Of a DNA stretch of 64,000 bases, positions 35,521 to 46,246 are shown piece after piece (position 1 is the first letter of the stretch; every line of letters starts with the position of its first letter). The translations under genes were made by a program, and so were the position numbers. The notes beneath the pieces were generated by a model. The model saw only the letters and a program-made list of their open reading frames with translations. It did not search any database and had not been told where the DNA came from. Source of the DNA: JBGASG01 sp046328035 (GTDB lineage Bacteria; Cyanobacteriota; Vampirovibrionia; Obscuribacterales; Obscuribacteraceae); assembly GCA_046328035.1 (NCBI GenBank), contig JAXLXI010000003.1, positions 1-64,000 on the forward strand, given 5' to 3'.

Positions 35521-37875
35521 TCATTTCTTCTTGCGCTCCTCTTCGACCTTCCTCAAGATGTCGCGCCGCAGCTCAGGCGGCAGTGTCTTCAGGTAATCGG
35601 AGAACTCCTTGCGCATATCTTCGATTCTCTTCCTGTCGTCGCCTGTGTATTCGCCGTCTTTGATCAGCTTGGCGCGCTCTTTGAGCGTCTCGCCCATCAA
35701 AGTTCCGAGAGCTTCGGTGACGTCGGCATTCGACAGGAGACCACGTTTGTGCGATTCGATGCTCAGCGCCAGCGCTTGCGGTCCGGTGATGTTCTCGAGC
35801 ATCTGGTCGAGTTTCGCCTTGGCTTTATCATGTTCCGCTTGATCGAACGTGCCATCGGTCTTCGCGGCGTCGTCGCGTTTCTTCGCAGCATCAATCTGTT
35901 CGGCAAGTTTGGTGCCGTAAGTCTTGTCGTCGATGGTGCCGGCTTCACGTTGCAAGCGCAGCAACTCGAATTCTTTGTAGGTATCCGGCTTGCCGGCGGC
36001 GCGGGCTGCCAGCACGTCTTTCTCCAGTTCGACCGGTGCGTTGGTTTCGCTCTGCATCGCCAGCCACAGGTCATGTACCGGCATGTTGGTGGCGCGGTGG
36101 TCGGAATTCGATCCCCACTGGTTATCGACTGCCACCGTCGGCGGTGGACCGGGATTGTAGTCGGTGACCGTCACCACATGTCCGCCACCGGAACCACCGG
36201 CGGCACCACCGCCGGAGTCGGTGTAGAATGGCTCGACTGCGGAGTTGACGCCAATAATCACCGGTAGTTTGCCCTTCGCCTTCAGGTCGGCGAGCTTGGC
36301 ATTGAGATCCGCTTCGGTCCCTACTTTGTCTACCTTGTTACCGGGTCCCGTCACGTAATTGTCGGAGTCGATCATGACGGTGTCGGTGCTGCGCCCGGTG
36401 ATGCCGCGATACGCTTCGACGATTTGATCGTCGTCGAGGTCTGGTTCGCGCGCGATTTCTTTTGGCGGTCTCTTCGACGTGTCATAGAGTCGCTCGCCGC
36501 TGTCGTCGGGATCGCTGCGGTCCGGACGTTCCTGTTGATAGTGGCGTTTAATGCCCTCGCGCTGATAAGCCAGATTGACAGCGGCGACATTGAAAAGCTG
36601 CGTGGCAAAACTGCGTTCGCCGTCGATCGGCGGGTGGTGCTTCGCCTCGGCATCGGGTTGCAGGCTCTTCTTGTCGATGGTGACAGTGTGCCCTTCAGCG
36701 TCGGTGTATTTGCCGGTGAGCGCTACCTGCGTGACGAGATTGGCGGCTTTCGATGGATCGGTCGTGTAAATCATCGCTTCAACAGCGGTGACGTTGCAGG
36801 TGTTTTTGTCGCCTTGATCGATAATGCGTGGGTCCGCGGCTTGCGACATCACTTGTTGCGCCAGCTGAATGCGGCGGTTTTCCGGAACGGCACCAGTCGT
36901 AGCTTCCATGAGCTTGCCGATTTCGCCGTAGGTTTTCGAGATCTCTTCCGGGCTCAATCCACGCTCGCGGGCGCGGGCTTCGAAACGCGCCATGTCGGCT
37001 TCGAACTTGGCGCGCTCAGCCGGATCTTTGATCTTCGCTTCCGCCAGGTCATGCATCTTGGCGTGCGCAACGCGCACATCACTCTGGTCGCTGACTTCCA
37101 CCGGTTTGGCACCAGGCGTGTTGTCCGAGATCAGATACTTGCCGTCGGCGGTGCGCTGCAACGTAAAGGTGTCCTCTGGACGCGGACCGCTATGCACCGA
37201 GGTGTACGAACCGTCCGGTCCCGGAGTGCGCTCATACTTACGTCCGTCCGCATATTCGAAGCGCTCTTTGCCGTCAGGCCACGTGGTGTTGGTCACCGCA
37301 CCATGTTTGACGACCATGGCACCATCGGCGGTGTGACCCGGCAAAGCCAGCTTGCTGCCGGCGATGATTTTGGTGCCTTCCAGATTGTTGGCGTGCTGAA
37401 TTTCTTTGATGTAGCCGGTGATGCGCTCCGGCGTGGCATCCGTGCCCAGTTGTTTGCGGGCCAGGGAGTAGAGGGTATCTTTGCGCCCGACCGTCACCTC
37501 TTTGGCTTCCATCTCAAGCCCAAGATTCTCGCCGGTGTAGGGTTTCGGTCGCTCACCCGGAGCAGTGGCGTCGCCCGGTGCGCCTGGCGGTTTAATCTTG
37601 TCGGTCGCCTGGGAGAGCAAAAGCTTCTCGGTTTCTGCCCGCAGAGGGTCCTGGAGGCTGAAATCGATGTGAGTCAGCCCATTTTGCAGATTGAACTTGT
37701 TGCCGTCGCCGACGGTCGAAAGCTGGAGGGTCATCCCGACATTCTTCTGGTCGGTCATCCAGTCCTGGAACTCCAGGCGAAAGCCGGCACCCGGTTGGTC
37801 GGGTTTGTCGGGCACCTTATTCTTGCTGGCAACGGTATCCTCGCCCGGGCGAGGGTCGTCTGCAGTTTGACCCAT
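35521..37875 (-). CDS. LysM protein with papain-like cysteine-peptidase core
   Basis: Start set at ATG 37875 (MGQTADDPRPGED), 784 aa; the frame is open to 37956 but only from TTG. A LysM domain lies at about 126-180 (VTVGRKDTLYSLARKQLG...IIAGSKLALPG), followed by YD-like strands (WPDGKERFEYADGRKYERTP). A helical region leads to a papain-type active site: Gln354 and Cys360 (IIDQGDKNTCNVTAVEAM), His566 in a glycine-rich loop (GGHVVTV) and Asn585 in VDNQWGS. The Gln-Cys spacing of 6 equals papain's, and NQWG recalls NSWG. The tail is charged and helical. No signal peptide, so export would need another route. LysM suggests peptidoglycan contact. Confidence 0.78.
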   Translation of the reverse strand: MGQTADDPRPGEDTVASKNKVPDKPDQPGAGFRLEFQDWMTDQKNVGMTLQLSTVGDGNKFNLQNGLTHIDFSLQDPLRAETEKLLLSQATDKIKPPGAPGDATAPGERPKPYTGENLGLEMEAKEVTVGRKDTLYSLARKQLGTDATPERITGYIKEIQHANNLEGTKIIAGSKLALPGHTADGAMVVKHGAVTNTTWPDGKERFEYADGRKYERTPGPDGSYTSVHSGPRPEDTFTLQRTADGKYLISDNTPGAKPVEVSDQSDVRVAHAKMHDLAEAKIKDPAERAKFEADMARFEARARERGLSPEEISKTYGEIGKLMEATTGAVPENRRIQLAQQVMSQAADPRIIDQGDKNTCNVTAVEAMIYTTDPSKAANLVTQVALTGKYTDAEGHTVTIDKKSLQPDAEAKHHPPIDGERSFATQLFNVAAVNLAYQREGIKRHYQQERPDRSDPDDSGERLYDTSKRPPKEIAREPDLDDDQIVEAYRGITGRSTDTVMIDSDNYVTGPGNKVDKVGTEADLNAKLADLKAKGKLPVIIGVNSAVEPFYTDSGGGAAGGSGGGHVVTVTDYNPGPPPTVAVDNQWGSNSDHRATNMPVHDLWLAMQSETNAPVELEKDVLAARAAGKPDTYKEFELLRLQREAGTIDDKTYGTKLAEQIDAAKKRDDAAKTDGTFDQAEHDKAKAKLDQMLENITGPQALALSIESHKRGLLSNADVTEALGTLMGETLKERAKLIKDGEYTGDDRKRIEDMRKEFSDYLKTLPPELRRDILRKVEEERKKK

Positions 37876-37995
37876 GAGGGTAGTAAGTCCTGACGAACGT
37901 GGTGGATCGCAGCGGAGGGATGGGTTGATTATAGGTTTCAGAGGTAAGCTTGACAATAGCTATTTCACAAGGCGTGCACGCCTGTATCTCGCGCC

Positions 37996-39871
37996 CTATC
38001 TGAGATTTGGCGGGTGCGGGATGCGAAAGAGCATGCGGCTGTCCACTTCATAGGCGTGGGCGTTCTCCGCGTCTTCAACACCGTCCAGCACCTTGTCCAT
38101 GTAATTGAGAGCCGCCTGATTGCGCAAGTCGCGGTGTTCGCTGGCGGTGGGCGCGCCGACCAACTTGCGCACAATCGCAGTGGCCGCCTCCAGCGTGCAC
38201 TTATCAGCTTCTTTGATATCGAAAACCGCATCCGCCAGCATCATGCCGCGCAGATTATCGTCCAGACTGCGCAGATGAAACATCTGTGCGTTCAACAGGG
38301 CGTACTTTTTCGCCTCCTGCGGCTGCCGCTTAAAGCGATAGACCAGTTCCAGACCCCACAGCGGTCCCCAGTCACCTTCCGAACCTCCCGCCAGCTGTTC
38401 CTGACGGCAGTTTTCGAAGTTTCTCCTCGCATCATCGAGCTTGTTTTCCATGATGTCGATGATGCCGAGATTGAGGTAGCAGTCGGAAACGGTGTTAGCC
38501 ACGTCATGGCGAGCGTTGCTTTCCTTGACCAGGTGCCTGTTTTCGATGGCCAGCTGCAAGGCTTTGTTGAACAGGGCGCGCGACTCTTTGAGAGCATGCG
38601 GGTCTTCGGGCATTTCGCGCAGACAGCGCGCCAGCACCAGCTCTCGAGCCGTGTTCAGCTTATTCTCGGGCGATGACGCCAGCAGACGTCGAATTCTGGC
38701 AGCTGCCTGTCTCATCAAATCCTTGCGCCGGCCTGCATCCGGTTCGACCACGCCACGATCGTAGGCATTATTGCCCTGGCGCTCATCGTCGCTGAAGACC
38801 TCCACACGCGGGTCGAGCGGCGGCGTCTGTTTCTGCAGAAGAAGAAACGCGGCTAGCGCCGCGGCACCGATGCCGACGGCAATCACTGCCGCCAGGGGGA
38901 AGCGGCGTTGGGACCGCGCTGTCGTCGGTTTGGCAATGGATGCAGTCGGCTTGCGAAAACGAAGCGGGATAGTCGGTGCATCCTGAATCTGCTGGAGCGC
39001 CTGGCAGACCTCGGTCATGGACGCAAATCGTTCATCGGGCTTTTTCGCCAGACACTTGAGCGCCACCTGCGCCAGCGAATCGCGGGCCGGATCGCCCGGC
39101 GGCGACGATGACGATGGTGGTATCGGTTTTGGTGCCTGGCTGATGTGCAGGTCCATCATTTCAAATGCGCTTTCAGCCTGGAAAGGGGCGCAGCCGGTCA
39201 GCGTTTCGTACAAAACGCAACCAAACGAGTAGATGTCCGATCGTGTGTCCACCGTGCTACCGGAGAACTGCTCGGGGCTCATGTAGGCGGGGCTGCCGAT
39301 CACGGCACCGGTGGCGGTGAGCTTTTGCCCGACTTCGTCCGAAAATATTTTTCCGATGCCGAAGTCGAGTAACTTCGCGGTGATGCTGCCGCTGGTTTCG
39401 TCGACAGCAATCATGATGTTTTGCGGTTTGATGTCGCGATGAATGATGCCGCGCTCGTGAGCGAATGCCACGGCGCTGCCCAGGGTCAGAAAGAGCGAAC
39501 AACATTGTGCGGACGTGAGGCGGTTTCCTTTTTTGAGAAAGTCATCAAGGGCGGTGCCGTCGACGAACTCAAGGCACAGGTAGAGTTGACCATCGGCAGT
39601 CATTCCGCATGCGTGCACCGCGGCAATGCCGGGGTGACTTATTTCGCTGAGCAGCTGCGCCTCGCGACGAAACCGTTTTATCTGGTGTGTTTCTGTTGCC
39701 CACTTCGGGAGCAACGCTTTGATGGCGACGCGGCGTCCGAGTTCTTCGTGAATAGCTTCATAGACCGCAGCCAGCCCGCCGCAGCCGAGCAGGCGTACCA
39801 CGCGATACTTACCATCGATGAGTTTGTCGACCAGGTCCGGCGCGTTCGGTTCCGCAATTAGCTCCTCGGGA

Positions 39872-39879
<8 letters not shown>
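37996..39879 (-). CDS. membrane Ser/Thr protein kinase with helical-repeat sensor, second of pair
   Basis: The start is taken at GTG 39879, overlapping the upstream kinase stop (GTGATTGA) with AGAGG 9 bases before; 51 more codons are open upstream but lie inside the other gene. The Hanks-type kinase domain (about 25-290) has VAIK Lys54, HRDIKPQN (147-154), DFG (172-174) and SPEQ. One membrane helix follows (LAAVIAVGIGAAALAAFLLL). The C-terminal 280 residues are TPR-like helices (RRNFENCRQEQLAGG, KKYALLNAQMF), presumably extracytoplasmic. The glycine loop LGCGGLAAVY is slightly unusual. Active-site residues are intact. Confidence 0.88.
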
Positions 39880-41827
<1,948 letters not shown>

Positions 41828-41860
41828 TCATCATCGAGGAGGTTTAGTAACACCGACCGG

Positions 41861-41914
41861 GAGCGTCATCTAGCGACCAAGAGCGTCATCTAGCGACCAA
41901 GAGCGCCATCTAGG
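41861..41914. repeat. 20-bp tandem repeat upstream of the kinase pair
   Basis: gagcgtcatctagcgaccaa at 41861-41880 and again exactly at 41881-41900, with a partial third unit (gagcgccatctagg) to 41914. It begins 33 bases 5' of the first kinase start and may be a set of operator sites. Confidence 0.85.
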
Positions 41915-42077
41915 CTATACCTCGCCGTCGGCAACCTTATTCAGGCAGGCGGTGCACGGGACCACGCTCGACCGAGCTCGGGTAGTCAAGCGGATTAATT
42001 GGCACGTCAAGCGCTGAACTTTTTCCGCTCCGGAAGCGTTTATCAATTACGCGCCCCTTCACCGCCGAGGTGTCTTT

Positions 42078-42869
42078 ATGGAAAAACGACTGCCACGACC
42101 AGCCGAAGCTGGCGTTGAATACCATCACCACAATTTCCGCGAACCCTTTCTCGCCGACCTGAGGGCTGCGAAACACTATGTGCTGATTCAGACTGTCTAT
42201 ATCGGTCTGCAAGCACTCAAGGTGTTTCTGTACGAACTTGTGAAATGCATTCGCAGAGGAGTGCAGGTCTGCATATTTGTGCGCCAGCCGGATAACTGGT
42301 ATGTGCGCCGCGATTTGCTCGACCCCGTTACGCAAACAGAATTCAACGAACTACAAGGAATCATCAACCTCTTGAGGGGATATGGAATACACGTCACCAT
42401 GCTCGAGGACATTCACGTGAAGGTCGCTGTTTTCGATGGACTGATCTCGTACTCCGGAAGTCTCAACTTTTTCAGTAACGGAAAATCGACCAACAACACG
42501 ATAAGATTCGACCAGCCCGCCATAGCGATCAACACACAAGAGGAGCACAAGCTGATTTGTGCGGAGTGCCTTGAGGCGAAAGCGCATCCACCTGCAGAAC
42601 GGATCTTGGTACTGACAAAAGAAACACCATTTGGTGGTTTCCTGCGGCGACTGCGCAACGAAGTCAAACTGTCGCAGCGAAAAATGGCTGAGAAAGCTGG
42701 CGTTAGCCGCACCCACCTACAGGAGTTGGAGAAGGGTGGCACGTCAGCATTGACAGAGTCCTTCGCTGCTCTGTGCGAAGTGGCTGGTCGTGCGGTCGTT
42801 GTAATCCCAGTCTATTGCGTCGAACCAGTTAGACTACTCGTTGCAAAATTAGCACCACCTAAGAAGTAG
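42078..42869 (+). CDS. PLD-like domain fused to XRE-type HTH
   Basis: Residues about 1-170 form a single phospholipase D-like half: AAKHYVLIQTVYIGLQALKV, a strand RGVQVCIFVR, and the catalytic-type IHVKVAVFDGLISYSGSLNF with His113 and Lys115 (HxK) and the following SGS. A linker leads to a helix-turn-helix (187-235: LRRLRNEVKLSQRKMAEKAG, VSRTHLQELEKG) of the HipB/y4mF type. PLD-like halves with one HxK usually dimerise and act as nucleases or DNA-binding proteins. The fusion suggests sequence-guided DNA targeting or regulation. It stands alone, divergent from the kinases. Confidence 0.72.
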   Translation: MEKRLPRPAEAGVEYHHHNFREPFLADLRAAKHYVLIQTVYIGLQALKVFLYELVKCIRRGVQVCIFVRQPDNWYVRRDLLDPVTQTEFNELQGIINLLRGYGIHVTMLEDIHVKVAVFDGLISYSGSLNFFSNGKSTNNTIRFDQPAIAINTQEEHKLICAECLEAKAHPPAERILVLTKETPFGGFLRRLRNEVKLSQRKMAEKAGVSRTHLQELEKGGTSALTESFAALCEVAGRAVVVIPVYCVEPVRLLVAKLAPPKK

Positions 42870-42908
42870 CAGAACAAGTAGTGAGCACGAAACGCGCGTG
42901 GAGAATTC

Positions 42909-43024
42909 GTGACCGCCGTGGCGGCCGGCATTGCTCGAATTTGGCTTGCCACGGCGGCCATGGAGAGGTGGTTTGGCCGCGGCGGCGGGCAATTCAGCAC
43001 TTTGGTGACCGCCATGGCGGCCAC
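42909..43024. repeat. second array of CCGCC-NN-GGCGG-type palindromes
   Basis: Two perfect cores at 42913-42924 (GT centre) and 43009-43020 (AT centre), with two degenerate ones at 42946-42957 (TTGCC-AC-GGCGG) and 42974-42985 (TGGCC-GC-GGCGG). Centres are 33, 28 and 35 bases apart, total 96. The remaining bases to 43125 are very GC-rich, gene-free low-complexity DNA. Confidence 0.75.
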
Positions 43025-43129
43025 ACGCGGGGGGCGGAGACGCGGCGAGAAACGCGGGGCGCGGCGGCGCGGAAATGCGGCGGCGAAGAAACGCGGGGCG
43101 GCGGGGCGCGGCAAAATTCGGGCAAAAAA

Positions 43130-43155
43130 AAACCCCGGCGGGCAGGCCGGGGTTT
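43130..43155 (-). terminator. intrinsic terminator of the tandem-RHH gene
   Basis: A perfect 10-bp stem AAACCCCGGC / GCCGGGGTTT with a 6-base loop; on the minus strand it runs into a tract of eight or nine T. It is 47 bases after the stop of the 188-aa gene. Confidence 0.9.
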
Positions 43156-43201
43156 GAACAGCTTAAGAAGGAGGAACTCTTAGTTAGTTCTGTTCAAAAA
43201 G

Positions 43202-43768
43202 TTAGCTATTGAAGGACCAGTCAGTGGTGACTGCTGGTGTTGGCGGCTGGAAAGTCTGTTCGACTTGTTCCGGCTGAGCAATCACAGGCTGCGGAGCTGG
43301 AGCCGATTGAGCAATCGGTACAGCGGAAGCAGCTGCGACAGCGGCTCTCAAAGCTTCATCGATCAAGCCGGCTTTTTCACGCAGCAAGTATTCTATGTAA
43401 TCGCCACGGCTCATGCGCGAAGCAGCGACTTGCTCGTCGAGCAGTCTGTGAGCCAACGGAGTTACGCATACTGCGGTGGTGGTGCCACGGTTCTTACCGA
43501 AGAAGAACGATTTGGCGCCGCCTTTGGGGCCGGTCTGTTTGGCGGATGCAGGCAGTCTCAGTGGTGGTTGACCAGCACGCTCACGAATGAGCATTTCAAC
43601 GTAGTCACCATTGGACACGCTGGCGGCTGCCGCTTGTTCTTTCAAGAGTTGGCGGCCGAGAGCCGTCAAATTGAAAGACACTGAACCCGATTCCTTCCCA
43701 GGAAAACGAGAGCGACGCGGCGATGTCGTCTTAGCAGTGATGGGGTTTGTTGTGACCGTCGTATTCAT
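43202..43768 (-). CDS. protein with two tandem ribbon-helix-helix-like units
   Basis: Two related segments of about 36 residues: 30-66 (VSFNLTALGRQLLKEQAAAA, VSNGDYVEMLIRERAG) and 99-134 (AVCVTPLAHRLLDEQVAASR, MSRGDYIEYLLREKAG). Each reads as a short strand plus two helices, as in Arc/CopG repressors. RHH proteins normally dimerise; two units in one chain could form an intramolecular dimer and bind one palindrome. A basic N-terminus (SPRRSRFPGK) and linker (KGGAKSFFFGKNRG) would add DNA contacts. The last 45 residues are Ala/Pro/Gln-rich. The family call is by pattern only. Confidence 0.65.
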   Translation of the reverse strand: MNTTVTTNPITAKTTSPRRSRFPGKESGSVSFNLTALGRQLLKEQAAAASVSNGDYVEMLIRERAGQPPLRLPASAKQTGPKGGAKSFFFGKNRGTTTAVCVTPLAHRLLDEQVAASRMSRGDYIEYLLREKAGLIDEALRAAVAAASAVPIAQSAPAPQPVIAQPEQVEQTFQPPTPAVTTDWSFNS

Positions 43769-44112
43769 CTAGTTTTCGGCAGACTTTTGTCCGGAGCTCA
43801 GGTGCCCTCGTCAAATTTATCCGCCTTCCTCCTTTTTCTGTTTTGAACTGTACCGAGTGAATGTTGATAAGTGAGTGCTAACTTTTTTTGGTATTCGGTA
43901 TTTGCAGATGCATTCTGCATATGGGTTGTGAGTGCAGTCTATATGTACTCGTAATTTCCTCACTGAAAGCGAGAACTTCGAGTCCCCGCCCTGACAACCC
44001 TTTTCAAGGTCTTGATTATAATGGAGTTCCGCAATAAAAGGCAGTATTCAAGTATTACTTTCGTATTATTTGGCTACGTTTCCAAGGGCATAAGCGCAAT
44101 TATTTACTGCGG
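43769..44112. other. 344-base gap with palindrome before the tandem-RHH gene
   Basis: AT-richer than its surroundings. It holds a 17-base palindrome TGCAGA-TGCAT-TCTGCA at 43903-43919, about 135 bases upstream of the tandem-RHH start, a possible operator. It also has a T run at 43883-43889 and a TATAAT-like box near 44020. No protein or recognised RNA. Confidence 0.5.
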
Positions 44113-44637
44113 TTAAGAAACCCGTAACGCACACCAGTTGAACCCGAACGCGATCGCCCATCCGAGTGCCGCACCCACCAACACTTCCAAAGGGGTGTGC
44201 CCCAAGAATTCTTTAATGCGTTGTGAAGATATCTGGTGGTGCTCAGAGAACAGTTCTTCCATCATTTGGTTCAAAACTTTCGCCTGCAAACCGACGCTGC
44301 GACGCACTCCAGCCGCGTCGTACATAACCACGAAAGCTAGACACAGAGCCACTCCGAAGATGGATGTGTTGAAGCCTTCGATCAATCCAACCGTTGCCGC
44401 CATGCCCATCGTTGAGCAACTGTGACTGGATGGCATGCCGCCAGTCTTAGACAGCATGCGCCAATCGAAGTGTCCGGTGCGAATCAGTTTCATGACTATC
44501 TTGGTCGTTTGCGCCAGAAAACTGCAGAGGAAGAACGCTGCCACCACCTGCCAGCCGCGCCCCTGCCAGAGGCTCTGGGCACTGCTCCCGGTCTGTGCGA
44601 CCGTGATGTTGGAAATAAGTGAATTGATAACGTCCAT
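44113..44637 (-). CDS. DUF212 (divergent PAP2/YuiD-like) membrane protein
   Basis: 174 aa with four to five membrane helices and the signature KTGGMPSSHSCSTMGMA, then YDAAGVRRSVGLQAKVLNQM and FLGHTPLEVLVGAALGWAIA. The family resembles PAP2 phosphatases but lacks parts of their active site; the function is unproven, with a lipid-phosphate role suspected. The stop region overlaps nothing, but its start overlaps the end of the polyprenyl synthase by one base, so the two are coupled, consistent with polyprenyl phosphate metabolism. Confidence 0.88.
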   Translation of the reverse strand: MDVINSLISNITVAQTGSSAQSLWQGRGWQVVAAFFLCSFLAQTTKIVMKLIRTGHFDWRMLSKTGGMPSSHSCSTMGMAATVGLIEGFNTSIFGVALCLAFVVMYDAAGVRRSVGLQAKVLNQMMEELFSEHHQISSQRIKEFLGHTPLEVLVGAALGWAIAFGFNWCALRVS

Positions 44638-45608
44638 CAGTTCTGCCTGGTTACTGCATAGTCCACTATGGCGTTGAGCGCTGCGCGCCTGCCAGTAGCG
44701 ATGCCGGTTTGATTCAACAAGTCTTCCAGCTGCTCACGCAACTCGACCACGTGCTGGCGGGATCGTTCGATACCGAACATTCGCACCCACGTCGTCTTCT
44801 GGGCCGCCTCATCCTTGCCGGGCGTCTTGCCGAGCGTCTGGATGTCGCCCGTCACGTCCAGCAAGTCATCTGTAATTTGAAATGCCAATCCCAGCAATTC
44901 GCCGAATTGCTTGAAAGCATCAGCCAGGTCGCCGCGTGCCCCCATCAAATAAGCACCGGACCATGAACAAAAACTCAGCAAAGCACCAGTTTTGCGCCGG
45001 TGAATCGAGCGCAGCGTTCTCTCATCGACACCGATCTGCTCAGCCAGTTGCTGCGCCAGTTGTCCGCCGAACGCCAGGTCGTCGACCTGTCCGCCCACCA
45101 ATCCCCAGGCTCCGGACACGCGAGCGAATTCGGCAATCACATCGATGAGCGCCTGACGATCCACCACCGGTGGTGTGTGACGCGCCAACACTTCTGTAGC
45201 ACGCACGAGCAACGCATCACCGGCCAGGAGCGCCAGGGCTTCGCCGTAGACCTTATGGTTGGTCGGGCGTCCGCGCCGGAAATCATCATTGTCCATTACC
45301 GGCAGATCATCATGGATGAGGCTCATCGCGTGCACCATCTCAATGGCACAGGCGCACGGCATCACAATCTCGGCGACCGATACTGATGCGGTGCCGCCTG
45401 CAGCTGCCGGTTCGCCGGCGACCGCTTCGGCGGCCGCAAAACACAACATGCCGCGAATGCGCTTGCCGCCTTCGAGCACCGAATAACGCATCGACTCCCA
45501 GAGCGCCGGCGGTTCGTCGCCGCTCAGATATTCAGCCAGACACGATTCCAGCTGGGAACGCTTGTCTTGCACATAACTTGGAAAATCGAACGCAGTTCCG
45601 GACACCAT
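44637..45608 (-). CDS. short-chain polyprenyl diphosphate synthase (FPP/GGPP type)
   Basis: Condenses isopentenyl diphosphate onto allylic diphosphates. The first Asp-rich motif is DDLPVMDNDDFRRGRPT (Asp100-Asp101 start), the second FQITDDLLDVTGD; GGKRIRGML near residue 50 binds IPP. The five residues before the first motif (MSLIH) are as in IspA/CrtE enzymes making C15-C20 chains. Length 323 aa. Product length cannot be fixed by eye. It is upstream of, and overlapping, the DUF212 gene. Confidence 0.92.
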   Translation of the reverse strand: MVSGTAFDFPSYVQDKRSQLESCLAEYLSGDEPPALWESMRYSVLEGGKRIRGMLCFAAAEAVAGEPAAAGGTASVSVAEIVMPCACAIEMVHAMSLIHDDLPVMDNDDFRRGRPTNHKVYGEALALLAGDALLVRATEVLARHTPPVVDRQALIDVIAEFARVSGAWGLVGGQVDDLAFGGQLAQQLAEQIGVDERTLRSIHRRKTGALLSFCSWSGAYLMGARGDLADAFKQFGELLGLAFQITDDLLDVTGDIQTLGKTPGKDEAAQKTTWVRMFGIERSRQHVVELREQLEDLLNQTGIATGRRAALNAIVDYAVTRQN

Positions 45609-45673
45609 CTCACGCTACTCGTGGGGCGCTCCAACTGAAACATTCTCTAAGAATCATGCCTGCAACGCATGAT

Positions 45674-46237
45674 CTACGCCTCATTTTTCTTCTTGGCGTT
45701 CAGATACTTCGCGAAGGAGCGCGCCAGCTGAAACGCGCCCATGCCCCACTTGAGCATCGATTTCTCTTTGGCGAAAAAGAGCATCACGATCGGACTCAGA
45801 TGTTTCAAAACCAGGGCTGTGGCTTCGCGCTCGCTAGGCGGCTCCGCTTGCCGGCGCAAGCGCTCGGAGATATCCGCCAGCTGCGCGCGTGTCTGCGTCG
45901 CGCCCAATATCGAAACATCACGCAGTTCGCAGCACTCCTCTTCGATCTGCAGCAAAGCCTCCTGCCCGTGGCGCGAAATCGCCAAAACCGCCCAGCAGAG
46001 GATGCAGGCAAAAAACATGAAATACGCCAGCACCAGTTTGGAAAGCGGCACAGGCTCGAAGAAAAACGGCGCCACCACCATCGGTGCCGAGACCGCAACG
46101 ATGGCAACCATGAGGAAACTGCGGGCGCCGCTGGTCAAAATCACCAGCCGATTGATGTTGTAGCAAGCCGCACCGGCTGCCGCCGCCACCAAGAGAGGCA
46201 ACAGACCCATTCGCATGACTAGCAGTATCGTTTCCAT
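45674..46237 (-). CDS. membrane protein of unknown function
   Basis: Start taken at ATG 46237 (METILLVMRMG), 9 bases after the acyl-CoA dehydrogenase stop; TTG 46246 is also in frame. It has three hydrophobic segments in the first 90 residues (LLVMRMGLLPLLVAAAAGA, FLMVAIVAVSAPMVVAPFFF, LAYFMFFACILCWAVLAI). A cytoplasmic helical tail with Cys/Glu-rich EEECCELRDVS and basic end AKKKNEA follows. No family recognised. Probably co-transcribed with the dehydrogenase. Confidence 0.65.
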   Translation of the reverse strand: METILLVMRMGLLPLLVAAAAGAACYNINRLVILTSGARSFLMVAIVAVSAPMVVAPFFFEPVPLSKLVLAYFMFFACILCWAVLAISRHGQEALLQIEEECCELRDVSILGATQTRAQLADISERLRRQAEPPSEREATALVLKHLSPIVMLFFAKEKSMLKWGMGAFQLARSFAKYLNAKKKNEA

Positions 46238-46246
46238 TGATGGCAA

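Noticed and set aside
36424..37893. 489-codon plus-strand open frame opposite the LysM gene
   Set aside because: A shadow of the LysM/papain-like gene; residues are Arg/Gly/Val-biased without domain.
43873..43881. GAGTGCTAA, half of a CIRCE (HrcA) element
   Set aside because: The matching TTAGCACTC arm nine bases away is missing, and the gene nearby is not a chaperone.
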